Assembly (NCBI GenBank): GCA_029227815.1
Contig: CP118523.1
Location: 310,001-374,000 of the forward strand
Origin: Clostridiaceae bacterium M8S5
GTDB taxonomy: Bacteria; Bacillota; Clostridia; Tissierellales; MCWD3
Reading direction: 5' to 3'
DNA: 64,000 nucleotides
In this document: positions 43,042-52,069 of the stretch, one piece after another
Layout: each line of letters opens with the position of its first letter
How positions within the stretch are numbered: the first letter of the stretch is position 1
Notes under the pieces: model-generated
Databases searched by the model: none
What the model was told of the DNA's origin: nothing
The model's input: only the letters and a program-made list of their open reading frames with translations
Position numbers and translations under genes: made by a program

Positions 43042-43713
43042 ATGACTAAATATGAAGAGAATTATATAAAGAGCATATATGAAAAAACAGAAATGGAGAA
43101 TAATATAGTTAAAGTCTCAGAAATCGCACAGGAGTTTCAGTATACAAATCAATCTGTAATAGAGATGATTAAGAAAATGGAAGCAAGAGGGTACGTAAAA
43201 TACTTACCATATAAAGGAGTGGCTTTGACTGAGTTAGGAAAAAAAATCGGAGCAAGAATGGTTAGAGTGCATAGGCTGTGGGAAGTGTTTTTGGCTTGTG
43301 AACTAGGCATGAAATGGGATGAAGTAGATAAAGAGGCACATTTGCTAGAGCATGCTACATCAAAGTTACTAGAAGAAAAATTATATGAGTACTTAGGAAA
43401 GCCAATATTTTGCCCACATGGTAATCCAATATCCGATGAACATGGTGATACGACTACCGCACAATATACATCGATGGATAAAGTCAAATGCTTTGATGTA
43501 TTTGCAGTAAAAAAAGTTAAAGATGTACCTTCATTGTTAAAATATTTAGATGATAGAGGCATAAGAATAGGTAGCAAAATTCATATACAATCAATTTTAC
43601 AACATGATGGTATGATTGAGGGATTATATTTAGGGAAAGAAGTGTTTATAAGTAAAGAAGCGTCTAAGTTGATATTTGGTGTGATTATTGAGAGTGATGG
43701 AAAGGAGAAATAA
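43042..43713 (+). CDS. DtxR/MntR-family metal-dependent repressor
   Basis: This 223-residue protein has an N-terminal winged helix (VSEIAQEFQYTNQSVIEMIKKMEARGYV), a dimerisation domain with metal-ligand candidates (RVHRLWEVFLACELGM, EVDKEAHLLEHATS, FCPHGNPIS) and a C-terminal SH3-like domain. DtxR relatives bind DNA with Fe2+ or Mn2+ and switch off uptake. Which metal it senses is not clear. It is the first gene of the metal importer operon and ends almost at the start of the binding-protein gene, with coupled translation likely. Confidence 0.9.
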   Translation: MTKYEENYIKSIYEKTEMENNIVKVSEIAQEFQYTNQSVIEMIKKMEARGYVKYLPYKGVALTELGKKIGARMVRVHRLWEVFLACELGMKWDEVDKEAHLLEHATSKLLEEKLYEYLGKPIFCPHGNPISDEHGDTTTAQYTSMDKVKCFDVFAVKKVKDVPSLLKYLDDRGIRIGSKIHIQSILQHDGMIEGLYLGKEVFISKEASKLIFGVIIESDGKEK

Positions 43714-43714
43714 T

Positions 43715-44644
43715 ATGAAAAAATCAAGTATATTAATTATGATAATGCTTATTATTGCTATGACAGTAGGTTGTACTGCTAAACAACATGATAAAAAAGA
43801 GAGTAGTAGGATAAATGTAGTAGCTACAACTACTATGCTTAATGATTTAGTTAAGCAAATAGGTGGTGAATCAGTAGAAGTAGTTGGATTAATGGGTCCA
43901 GGAATAGATCCACATCTATATAAAGCAAGTGCTGGTGATGTTACTAAAATGCAAAAAGCTGATATGGTAGTTTACAACGGTATACACCTTGAAGGTAAAA
44001 TGGGTGATTTGTTTAAAAACCTAAAAAATAAAGGTAAAGTAACGGTAGCTGTAGGTGATGTAATAGATAAAAATATGTTAATATCATCCTCAGAGTTTGA
44101 GGGTAACTATGATCCGCATATTTGGTTTGATATTAACATATGGATGGATGTGACAAATACAGTTACAGACCAATTAATCAAAGTGGATAAGCAAAATGAA
44201 AAGAAATATATTAAGAATAGAGATGAGTACCTGAAAAAACTGAAGGAATTAGATAGTTACATTAAAAATAGAGTTGAGGAATTAGATGAAAATTCAAGGA
44301 TACTAGTTACAGCACATGATGCATTTAACTACTTTGGAAAAGCATATGGATTTAATGTAAGAGGGCTTCAAGGAATAAGTACTGAGGCGGAAGCAGGGAC
44401 AAAAGATGTGAGTACGTTAGCTGATTTTATTGTAGAAAAAAAGATAAAAGCTATTTTTATAGAAACTTCTGTGCCTGTACGAAATGTAAAAGCTCTACAG
44501 GAGGCAGTATTATCAAGAGGTTTTGAGGTTAAAATAGGAGGAGAGTTATTCTCTGATTCTACAGGTACAATAGGTACACCAGAGGGGACATTGATAGGCA
44601 CAGTAAAGCACAATATAGATACTATTATTAATGCTCTAAAGTAA
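43715..44644 (+). CDS. Metal ABC transporter substrate-binding lipoprotein (ZnuA/TroA-like)
   Basis: The signal peptide ends in the lipobox MTVGC. The cluster A-I fold is clear, with metal ligands in GIDPHLYKAS (His), DPHIWFDI (His), VTAHDAFNYF (His) and the later SDSTG (Asp). Three His plus one Asp fits Mn, Fe or Zn. No His-rich loop, typical of zinc binders, is present, so Mn or Fe is more likely. ATG 43715 follows AAAGGAG within the end of the repressor gene. Confidence 0.92.
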   Translation: MKKSSILIMIMLIIAMTVGCTAKQHDKKESSRINVVATTTMLNDLVKQIGGESVEVVGLMGPGIDPHLYKASAGDVTKMQKADMVVYNGIHLEGKMGDLFKNLKNKGKVTVAVGDVIDKNMLISSSEFEGNYDPHIWFDINIWMDVTNTVTDQLIKVDKQNEKKYIKNRDEYLKKLKELDSYIKNRVEELDENSRILVTAHDAFNYFGKAYGFNVRGLQGISTEAEAGTKDVSTLADFIVEKKIKAIFIETSVPVRNVKALQEAVLSRGFEVKIGGELFSDSTGTIGTPEGTLIGTVKHNIDTIINALK

Positions 44645-44666
44645 TAGACAAAAGGGATGTGAGTAT

Positions 44667-45407
44667 ATGAGCAAGTATGTTATAGAAGTAGAAGATATGA
44701 CAGTTGCATATAGAGATAAGCCTGTATTATGGGATATTGATATAAAAGTACCTAAAGGGGCACTTATGGCAATAATAGGGCCTAATGGAGCAGGTAAGTC
44801 TACACTAATAAAAGCAATGCTCAATATTGTAAAGCCTATATCTGGCAAAGTTTTATTTAACAACGAAAGTTATAAAGTACAACGAAAGAAAATAGGATAT
44901 GTTCCACAAAGAGGAAGTGTAGATTGGGACTTCCCGACTAGTGTGTTAGACGTTGTATTGATGGGAACCTATGGTCAAGTTGGATGGATAAAAAGACCTA
45001 CTAAAAAGGAGAAGAACAAAGCACTTGATGCTATAGAAAAGGTAGGAATGACTGAGTTTGTAAATCGTCAAATAAGCGAATTATCAGGAGGTCAACAACA
45101 AAGGGTTTTTCTTGCTAGAGCTCTTGTTCAAGAAGCTGAGATATATTTAATGGATGAGCCGTTTCAAGGAGTAGATGCAAAAACCGAAAAAGCTATAATT
45201 AATATATTAAAAGAACTTAGTAATAGAAAAAAAACAGTGGTAGTTGTTCATCATGATTTGCAAACAGTTAAAGAATATTTTAACTATGTTGCATTGTTAA
45301 ACACACGATTAATAGGATATGGCAAAGTCGAAGATGTTTTTACTGACGAGAATTTAAAAGTGACATATAAAAGTACAATAGGGGTAATGAGGAAAGGAGT
45401 GGAATAG
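44667..45407 (+). CDS. Metal ABC transporter ATP-binding protein (TroB/MntB-like)
   Basis: Walker A GPNGAGKST, Q-loop YVPQRGSVDWDFP, signature LSGGQQQR, Walker B IYLMDEPFQGVD and H-loop VVHHDLQ are complete. The VDWDFPTSV stretch is typical of manganese/zinc importers. It sits one base before the first permease and completes an importer with binding protein, two permeases and the DtxR-type repressor. Confidence 0.94.
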   Translation: MSKYVIEVEDMTVAYRDKPVLWDIDIKVPKGALMAIIGPNGAGKSTLIKAMLNIVKPISGKVLFNNESYKVQRKKIGYVPQRGSVDWDFPTSVLDVVLMGTYGQVGWIKRPTKKEKNKALDAIEKVGMTEFVNRQISELSGGQQQRVFLARALVQEAEIYLMDEPFQGVDAKTEKAIINILKELSNRKKTVVVVHHDLQTVKEYFNYVALLNTRLIGYGKVEDVFTDENLKVTYKSTIGVMRKGVE

Positions 45408-45408
45408 C

Positions 45409-46317
45409 ATGAAAGCATTGCAATTACTTTTTACCGACTATACACTCCAAATTGTATCTATAGCATCAGCTATGTTAGGTGCAGTAAGTGGAATATTGGG
45501 CAGTTTTGCTGTTCTTAGAAAGCAAAGCTTACTGGGTGATGCGATATCACATTCAGCATTACCGGGCATAGCATTGGTGTTTTTACTGACAGGAGCTAAA
45601 GAAACACCCATGTTATTGTTGGGTGCGCTGATATCAGGCTTGATAGGTACTTTTATAATAGTGGTAATAAATAATTATTCCAAGATATCTTTTGATAGTG
45701 CTTTAGGTGTTACATTATCATCATTTTTTGGGTTAGGGTTAGTCTTATTAACCTATATACAAAAATTACCCAATGCAAATCAAGCAGGGCTTGAAAGTTT
45801 TATATTTGGGCAGGCGTCGACACTATTACTAAGAGATGTATATGTAATGATGGTATTAAGTGGAGTGATTATACTAATAGTGATGCTATTTTTTAAAGAG
45901 TTCAAACTGATATCTTTTGATCCAATGTATGCTATGAGTTTAGGATTTTCTCCTTTAAAAATTAACATAGTTTTATCTACGATAACTGTCTTAGCTATAA
46001 TTATTGGATTACAGTCGGTAGGAGTAATATTGATGAGCGCATTATTGATTTCACCAGGAGTTGCTGCTAGACAATGGACAAATAAACTCCATGTAATGAT
46101 AATTTTAGCTGCTATGTTTGGGATATTTTCCGGAGTAGTGGGAACTATGGTAAGCTCGCTAGTATCAAATATGCCTACAGGGCCAGTGATTGTTATTATT
46201 ATAAGTATAATAGCGTTTTTATCAATATTATTTGGTTCTAAGAGAGGAATAGTATGGCAATATATCAAGAGTAAAAAATACAATAACGAAATTTTAAAAA
46301 GGGGTGAAATGCTATGA
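45409..46317 (+). CDS. Metal ABC transporter permease 1 (TroC-like)
   Basis: This 302-residue ABC-3-type permease has eight to nine helices. The LRKQSLLGDAISHSALPGIALVFL block near residues 35-60 and VGVILMSALLISPGVAARQW near 205 are family signatures. The stop overlaps the next start as ATGA. It probably pairs with the second permease as a heterodimer. Confidence 0.92.
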   Translation: MKALQLLFTDYTLQIVSIASAMLGAVSGILGSFAVLRKQSLLGDAISHSALPGIALVFLLTGAKETPMLLLGALISGLIGTFIIVVINNYSKISFDSALGVTLSSFFGLGLVLLTYIQKLPNANQAGLESFIFGQASTLLLRDVYVMMVLSGVIILIVMLFFKEFKLISFDPMYAMSLGFSPLKINIVLSTITVLAIIIGLQSVGVILMSALLISPGVAARQWTNKLHVMIILAAMFGIFSGVVGTMVSSLVSNMPTGPVIVIIISIIAFLSILFGSKRGIVWQYIKSKKYNNEILKRGEML

Positions 46318-47438
46318 ATCCACAAGTAGAAATAATAATTGTTTCGGCTATTGTAGCATCTTCATGTGCATTGCTTGGTGTATTTTTAGTTTTAAGAAAA
46401 ATGGCTATGATGACTGATGCAATATCTCATACAATATTGCTGGGTATAGTAATTTCATTCTTTCTGACAAAGAGTTTAAATTCCCCGCTATTGATTTTAG
46501 GAGCAGGTTTACTTGGACTGTTGACGGTGTATTTAACTGAGGCAATAGGAAAAACCAAGATAGTTGCAAAAGATAGCTCTATAGGAATCGTGTTTCCGTT
46601 TTTATTTAGCGTTGCTATTATATTAATAACAAAATTTGCGGGTGATGTACATTTAGATGTTGACTCAGTGTTATTAGGTGAATTAGCATTTGTACCTTTC
46701 GATAGATTTATTGTATTTGGAGTAGATATAGGAGCTAAATCTATATATGTAATGGGCATGATATTGCTGATAAATATAATCTATATAATATTGTTTTATA
46801 AAGAACTCAAGATTGTTACATTCGATAGTGGATTAGCTTTAGTGCTTGGATTTTCACCAGCTGTTATACATTATTCTCTTATGAGTTTAGTGTCAATAAC
46901 AGCAGTAGGAGCATTTGAAGCAGTAGGTTCTATCTTAGTTATAGCATTTATGATTGGACCACCAGCATCAGCATATTTATTGACTGATAAACTAAAGAAG
47001 ATGATTATAATTAGTGTTGGTTTTGGTGTGGGAAGTAGCATCATTGGTTATCAAATTGCTAATTACCTAGATGTATCTATAGCAGGGACAATAGCTACAG
47101 TGATAGGAGCCTTGTTTTTGATAATATTTGTAGCGTCACCTAAGAGAGGGATAATAACTGTTATTTACAATAGAAGGTTACAGAAACTTGAGTTTGCCCT
47201 TAAATCATTAGTGTTCCATCTTTATAACCATGAGGGAACATTGGTTGAAGAGATTGAAAATAAGAAAGCTACAATTTATCATCATTTACATTGGAGCAAA
47301 AAATTCTCAGATAGTATTATAACAAAGGCTATAGAGAATCGTTATATAAGAATAAACGGTAACCTACTAAAATTGACTAAGTTGGGGAAAGAATATGCAA
47401 TAAGTAGTTATTCAAATATAATTTCGTCTAATAATTAA
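46314..47438 (+). CDS. Metal ABC transporter permease 2 with C-terminal winged-helix-like extension
   Basis: The membrane part (residues 1-285) repeats the ABC-3 pattern (LRKMAMMTDAISHTILLGI, VGSILVIAFMIGPPASAYLL). The last 80 residues are soluble and read like a winged helix (LFHLYNHEGTLVEEIENKK ... HHLHWSKKFSDSIITKAIENRYIRI, then LLKLTKLGKEYAIS). Related TroC/MntC-type permeases carry a similar DtxR-like tail. The tail may sense metal or dock the ATPase. It ends the operon. Confidence 0.88.
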   Translation: MNPQVEIIIVSAIVASSCALLGVFLVLRKMAMMTDAISHTILLGIVISFFLTKSLNSPLLILGAGLLGLLTVYLTEAIGKTKIVAKDSSIGIVFPFLFSVAIILITKFAGDVHLDVDSVLLGELAFVPFDRFIVFGVDIGAKSIYVMGMILLINIIYIILFYKELKIVTFDSGLALVLGFSPAVIHYSLMSLVSITAVGAFEAVGSILVIAFMIGPPASAYLLTDKLKKMIIISVGFGVGSSIIGYQIANYLDVSIAGTIATVIGALFLIIFVASPKRGIITVIYNRRLQKLEFALKSLVFHLYNHEGTLVEEIENKKATIYHHLHWSKKFSDSIITKAIENRYIRINGNLLKLTKLGKEYAISSYSNIISSNN

Positions 47439-47498
47439 AAAGTATTATACTAGATTAGTTTTTACTAAATGAGTATATAGCTAGAAAAGGAGATAAAT

Positions 47499-47768
47499 AT
47501 GAATATTAAAAAGATTAATAGAGTATTTATACTTTGGTTGTTAATTATAAACATAATTATGATAATTGGATACAGAAAAGGCTTTAATGTCAAAGAATTA
47601 AAAGATGAGATTACAAAATTGAGTGCAGAAAATATTCAATTACAAAGAGATTTAGGAAAATCTAGTAAAAAAAATGAGAATAAAATAAAAGACTTAACTA
47701 TATTATTAGATGATAAAGAAAGAGAATTAGAGGAAATGAAGAAAAAATTAGTACAACAAGCCAAATAA
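47499..47768 (+). CDS. Small membrane-anchored coiled-coil protein
   Basis: This 89-residue protein has one TM helix near residues 9-23 (FILWLLIINIIMIIGY) and then a continuous Lys/Glu-rich coiled coil (KELKDEITKLSAENIQLQRDL ... LLDDKERELEEMKKKL). Septum or secretion accessory proteins look like this, but the type is not diagnostic. AAAGGAG gives the start. It stands alone after the metal operon. Confidence 0.65.
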   Translation: MNIKKINRVFILWLLIINIIMIIGYRKGFNVKELKDEITKLSAENIQLQRDLGKSSKKNENKIKDLTILLDDKERELEEMKKKLVQQAK

Positions 47769-47910
47769 CTAGAGGTGTAAAATTATAAAAATATAACTTG
47801 AATATAGATTATTTAATATATCTCAGCTGAATACCTATGCTATTTATAGATAGTATGTGGTTGTAGTAATATTATATTTTATGGTAAAATGATTATGTAG
47901 TTAACAAGAT

Positions 47911-47936
47911 TGGGGATGTCTTATGAGGCATCCCCA
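47911..47936 (+). promoter_or_regulatory. GC-rich hairpin before the hexosaminidase gene
   Basis: TGGGGATG (47911-47918) pairs with CATCCCCA (47929-47936). No T-run follows. It lies about 25 bases ahead of the ribosome site, so it could be a leader hairpin rather than a terminator. Confidence 0.45.
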
Positions 47937-47974
47937 GATTATTTAACAGATACTATAATTAAGGAGGAAGATGT

Positions 47975-49816
47975 ATGTACATATTACCAGTGCCCTCATA
48001 TTTAGAGATAAAAGAAGGGTATTTTAATATAGACTATGAAACAAGAATAAACGTACCAGCAAGTCATATAGGTATAGTCTTGGGTAAAACATTATCAAAA
48101 TACATTAAGCAAAATACAGGTATGGTTGTGTCTATAGGTTCGTGCTTATCATCGAATCAAATAGTATTTACATATGGTAACGAAATTAGCGAAGAAGCAT
48201 ATGAGATAGAAATAAATAAAGATAATATATTAATAAAAGCTAGTACAGACAGTGGTTTGTTTTATGGTATGCAAACACTAAAGCAAATTATCAAACAAGG
48301 TAAAAGACATTTGCCTGCATTACATATTAAAGATGAGCCATCTTTTAAAAATAGAGGGTTTTATCATGATGTAACAAGAGGAAAAGTGCCGACATTAGAT
48401 AGTCTTAAAGAATTAGCAGATATAGCATCTAGTTATAAACTTAACCAGTTACAGTTATACATAGAACATACATTTTTATTTAGAGGGCATAGTGAGGTTA
48501 GTACTATCACAGATCCTTTAACAGCTGAGGAAATCATGGAGCTAGATGAGTATTGCAGTGAGAGGTTTATAGAGTTAGTTCCGTCAATAGCTACATTTGG
48601 ACATCTATATGAACTGCTAAGGTCAGAAACATATAGCCATTTGTGTGAATTAGAAAATATAAAAGATGTACCATATAGTTGGGTAGATCGTATGGGGCAT
48701 CATACACTTAATATTAGTAACGATGAAAGTATAGAATTTGTAAAAGATATGATAGATGAGTTCGCTGTGCTGTTTAGAACAGACAAATTCAATATATGTG
48801 CAGATGAGACATTTGATTTAGGCAAAGGAAAAAACAAAGAACTAGCAGAAAAAGTGGGGACTAGTAAACTATATGTGGATTTCCTTTGCAAAATTGTTAA
48901 CCATTTAAAAGTTAGACATAATAAAAAAGTTATGTTTTGGGGTGACATTATAATAAAACATCCTGAGCATATTGATGATTTGCCGAAGGATTTGATATGT
49001 CTTAATTGGTGGTATTGGCTAAACTATGAGGAGAAAAAAGTAAAGATAATTAAAGACAGTGGATTCCAGCAATATGTTTGCCCAGGGGTTCATGGTTGGG
49101 ATAGATTGATGAACGATTTTAAACTTTCATACGATAATATAAAGATGATGACAAACTACGGTAGAAAATACGAAGCGATAGGCATGCTTAACACAGATTG
49201 GGGTGACTATGGGCATTGGAACTTCTTTGCAAGCTCAATACCGGGACTTATATATGGTGCGCAGTTTTCATGGTCAAGTTCAGAGATATCCTATGAAGAT
49301 ATAAACATGGGAATTGATATATTACAATTTGGAGTAAAGAATGACTGCATAATGGAGATGCTAGACGAGGTAGCTAAGGCGCATCACATGACTTTGTTAC
49401 CGTTAGTACAATGGATACAAGCTAGAGAAACGAAATATATAAAATTAGTTACAAACGATACAGAAATATTGCTACAAGATATAGAAAACTTAAAGAAAAT
49501 CAGTGATAAACTACTTGATATAATGGCAAATGTGGATATAGATCAAAGAGACTATATGCATGCATTCTATGTAGCAACAAAAGGCATTATAATATTCAAC
49601 AATCTAGTACCATACATAAAAAGATGGGCTCTTAAGGAGCAAATGTCTACAGAAGGTTTTATGATGCAAGCTGAGTGTGCAACATCATTAGAGATTTGGC
49701 TACAAAACCTTAAAGAAATATGGCTAAAGCGTAATAAACCATCGGAGTTATATAGAATAGTTGAATTTGTTAGAGAATTATGTAAGGAATTGAGAAGAGA
49801 TAATTTAAAGGCATAA
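47975..49816 (+). CDS. GH20 beta-N-acetylhexosaminidase
   Basis: An N-terminal GH20b domain (residues 1-120) leads to the catalytic barrel starting at FKNRGFYHDVTRGKVPT. The Asp-Glu pair in FNICADETFDLGKGK near residue 275 is the catalytic dyad of substrate-assisted catalysis. Later Trp residues (WWYWLNYEE, WGDYGHW) line the sugar pocket. No signal peptide is present, so it probably hydrolyses imported GlcNAc or GalNAc oligosaccharides inside the cell. It is monocistronic. Confidence 0.9.
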   Translation: MYILPVPSYLEIKEGYFNIDYETRINVPASHIGIVLGKTLSKYIKQNTGMVVSIGSCLSSNQIVFTYGNEISEEAYEIEINKDNILIKASTDSGLFYGMQTLKQIIKQGKRHLPALHIKDEPSFKNRGFYHDVTRGKVPTLDSLKELADIASSYKLNQLQLYIEHTFLFRGHSEVSTITDPLTAEEIMELDEYCSERFIELVPSIATFGHLYELLRSETYSHLCELENIKDVPYSWVDRMGHHTLNISNDESIEFVKDMIDEFAVLFRTDKFNICADETFDLGKGKNKELAEKVGTSKLYVDFLCKIVNHLKVRHNKKVMFWGDIIIKHPEHIDDLPKDLICLNWWYWLNYEEKKVKIIKDSGFQQYVCPGVHGWDRLMNDFKLSYDNIKMMTNYGRKYEAIGMLNTDWGDYGHWNFFASSIPGLIYGAQFSWSSSEISYEDINMGIDILQFGVKNDCIMEMLDEVAKAHHMTLLPLVQWIQARETKYIKLVTNDTEILLQDIENLKKISDKLLDIMANVDIDQRDYMHAFYVATKGIIIFNNLVPYIKRWALKEQMSTEGFMMQAECATSLEIWLQNLKEIWLKRNKPSELYRIVEFVRELCKELRRDNLKA

Positions 49817-49859
49817 ATTATATACCTACATTTGTTCTTAATTTAACACTTGGTATATT

Positions 49860-49898
49860 GGGATATATCGATAAAATAGCGATGTATCCCTTTTTATA
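49860..49898. terminator. Terminator after hexosaminidase
   Basis: GGGATA (49860-49865) pairs with TATCCC (49885-49890), with inner ATCG/GCGAT pairing, then TTTTTATA. Confidence 0.75.
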
Positions 49899-49901
49899 AC
49901 C

Positions 49902-50243
49902 TTATTTTTTATCATCAATATGACCTAGAGCTTTCAGGTAGTTTTTAATTATATCTTCTAAGCAATGAAGCTCTTTTCCACTTAATTTTGATAGTAATGT
50001 AGTGATATTGTCTACATCTTTATCTCCAGTAGTACCTAAAAGTAGATAATCAGTACTCACATTAAGCGCATTAGCTACTTTTATTATGCTTTCTGCTCTG
50101 AGATTTTTTTTTCCTGTTTCAACAGTTGAAAAGAATTGATGACTTAAATTTGACTTTTCAGCAGCTTCTTCCTGAGTATAACCTAATTGTTTCCTTCTTC
50201 GTAAAATACGTTTGCCTATATTTTTAGATATATGTTCATTCAT
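49902..50243 (-). CDS. XRE-family transcriptional regulator
   Basis: This 113-residue protein has a Cro/CI helix-turn-helix (GKRILRRRKQLGYTQEEAAEKSNLSHQFFSTVETGKK) at residues 8-62 and a short helical tail. It starts at the ATG behind GAGGTG. A divergent Spo0E-like gene lies next to it, and phosphorelay control by the regulator is possible. Similar small XRE proteins also govern mobile elements, but none is seen here. Confidence 0.85.
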   Translation of the reverse strand: MNEHISKNIGKRILRRRKQLGYTQEEAAEKSNLSHQFFSTVETGKKNLRAESIIKVANALNVSTDYLLLGTTGDKDVDNITTLLSKLSGKELHCLEDIIKNYLKALGHIDDKK

Positions 50244-50351
50244 ATAAAACACCTCAAATCTAATTTAGCCTATAGTAGAATTTTATCTATAATAGAGTTA
50301 AAATATAACAATCAATTATTGCATTTTTGCAACAAAGGAGTTAAAATAGAA

Positions 50352-50520
50352 ATGGGTGACACCACAATGAGTGAGAAAACAATAAATAAAACTATTAATA
50401 TTTTAAGGACAAGACTAAATGAACAAATATATAAAAAAAGGTCATACAAAAGAAGTAATTAAATTGAGCCAGAAACTAGATAAGTATATAGCAATTGCAC
50501 AAAAAATCTTGCAACACTAA
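50352..50520 (+). pseudogene. Spo0E-like aspartyl-phosphate phosphatase, split at an A7 run
   Basis: From ATG 50352 one frame reads KTINKTINILRTRLNEQIYKK. The next frame (+1) continues KKGHTKEVIKLSQKLDKYIAIAQKIL to a stop at 50520. Together they form a complete Spo0E-family helical hairpin with the S-Q-x-L-D signature. The frame changes within seven A's (50433-50439). Either one A was inserted (pseudogene), or polymerase slippage restores the frame. AAAGGAG lies at 50334-50340. Spo0E proteins dephosphorylate Spo0A~P and delay sporulation. Confidence 0.7.
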
Positions 50521-50570
50521 CATAACATGTGGTAATTTATTATTAGACATACATAAGGAAGGTGAAAGTT

Positions 50571-51023
50571 ATGTGTATATGTGTAAATGATTATGGTTAT
50601 GAGCTTGTAAGATTTATAGAGATCAGAGAAGAAGAAATCGATAATTATAGTCCTTTGACATGTACTCTGATGTTAGTTAACCATGATGATAGGCTTCTTA
50701 GCTGCTTTCAAAGAGTAAGAAAACAATGGGAGATACCAGGAGGAAGCATTGAAATAGGCGAAACTCCAAAAGAGGGAGCAATACGTGAATTGTTTGAAGA
50801 GACAAATCAAAAAGTAAACAATGCGAAATTTATTGTTTTAGCTCAGTTATACAATACAGTAGATATGACTACAGAGTATTTAGCAGTGTTTCAAACTACA
50901 GTAAATGAGCTAAATGAGTTTAATGAGAATAGTGAAATAAGCGAGATTAGATTATGGGATACCAAAGAGAATATAGGTAAGTTTGATAGCGTAATCAAAG
51001 CCATAATTGATTATTGTGTCTAA
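50571..51023 (+). CDS. Nudix hydrolase
   Basis: The Nudix box is complete: GGSIEIGETPKEGAIREL then FEETNQKV, giving the G-x5-E-x7-RE-x2-EE pattern that binds Mg2+. The 150-residue size fits 8-oxo-dGTP- or ADP-ribose-type sanitising enzymes. ATG 50571 follows AAGGAAGG; the GTG at 50562 overlaps that site. Substrate unknown. Confidence 0.9.
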   Translation: MCICVNDYGYELVRFIEIREEEIDNYSPLTCTLMLVNHDDRLLSCFQRVRKQWEIPGGSIEIGETPKEGAIRELFEETNQKVNNAKFIVLAQLYNTVDMTTEYLAVFQTTVNELNEFNENSEISEIRLWDTKENIGKFDSVIKAIIDYCV

Positions 51024-51040
51024 ATTTATTGCATGATAAA

Positions 51041-51071
51041 ACTAGGGTAATTTAGATAAATACCCTAGTTT
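51041..51071. terminator. Bidirectional terminator
   Basis: ACTAGGGTA (51041-51049) pairs with TACCCTAGT (51061-51069), between converging genes. Confidence 0.8.
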
Positions 51072-51084
51072 AACACAAATATTA

Positions 51085-51939
51085 CTATCTGAGTTCTAAC
51101 AAAACAAATGCTTTTGCTTCATTCTCAGGTGAAGGTAGAACACGTATAAATACAGTATCGTTACCAGTTCCTGCTAGTGATACTTTATCTATAGTCGCAA
51201 TAATCTCTTGTATGCCTATTTGTTTACTACTGTATAAATCAAAAGATACAGGTAATATGACTGTACTAAAAGGTTGAATCAAAACATCTTTTATACTCAA
51301 GGCTACAGTATTTAATCCTTCTATAATTTGATTTGTTGGTACTGGCTTAGTTGAATTTATAAAAGTAGCGGTAAAAGGATTAAGGTTTCTAAATATAATT
51401 TCAACGTTTGCAGGGATTACAATCCCAGCCATCATATCAACACGAATTTCTCTAGTACTATTATTAGTGATGCTAAAGTTAAATCTATCTTTATCAAATT
51501 TAACATTAGTTAAGATATCAACAACATTTAATACTACATTTTTTGAGAAGACAATGTCATCTCCCTGTCCATCGACAACTTCGCTGATATTAGAGATTAT
51601 GAAATCACCAGCTTGATTCACGCCTATAATATCAAATTGGAGAGTAATAAGAACAGTTTCACCTGGTACTAAGTCACCTAAGTTTCCATTATACAATATT
51701 TGACCTTCTGAAGGGGTAATAGTAAGCAAATCATTATTTGTAGTTATATTATCTATTACAAAGTCCTTAGGGAAAGTAATAGTACCAGTATTAAAAACAT
51801 CTGTAACAGTTATCATTCCTGCATTTTCAATAAAATAACCAACTGTAACAGTAGCAATATTGTCAGAAACACTTAAAGTTACATCTGCATTTAAAAATCT
51901 TAGATTGCAGCTTTGAGCTTCTTTTTTAACAGAATCCAT
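51085..51939 (-). CDS. Beta-rich DUF11-like repeat protein
   Basis: This 284-residue protein has no signal peptide. It contains repeated strands such as VTVGYFIENAGMITVTDVF, TGTITFPKDFVIDN, NLGDLVPGETVLITLQFDI and SIKDVLIQPFSTVILPVSFD. This resembles DUF11/immunoglobulin-like repeats, here apparently two or three modules. Cytoplasmic repeat proteins of this type occur on spore or envelope surfaces, but I cannot assign one. GGAGTTG gives the start. Confidence 0.6.
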   Translation of the reverse strand: MDSVKKEAQSCNLRFLNADVTLSVSDNIATVTVGYFIENAGMITVTDVFNTGTITFPKDFVIDNITTNNDLLTITPSEGQILYNGNLGDLVPGETVLITLQFDIIGVNQAGDFIISNISEVVDGQGDDIVFSKNVVLNVVDILTNVKFDKDRFNFSITNNSTREIRVDMMAGIVIPANVEIIFRNLNPFTATFINSTKPVPTNQIIEGLNTVALSIKDVLIQPFSTVILPVSFDLYSSKQIGIQEIIATIDKVSLAGTGNDTVFIRVLPSPENEAKAFVLLELR

Positions 51940-52069
51940 TAAATCAACTCCTATATTACTTTATGTTACAATATATTATATTAAAATAATCTCAATAGCG
52001 TTAAATGATAATACTCTGAACTATGTACCATATAATTAAAAACAAATTCATCAAAAAAGGAGGGCGCTA

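Noticed and set aside
50419..50520. Separate 33-codon gene from ATG 50419
   Set aside because: It continues exactly the Spo0E domain of the preceding frame and lacks its own ribosome site, so a frame break is simpler.
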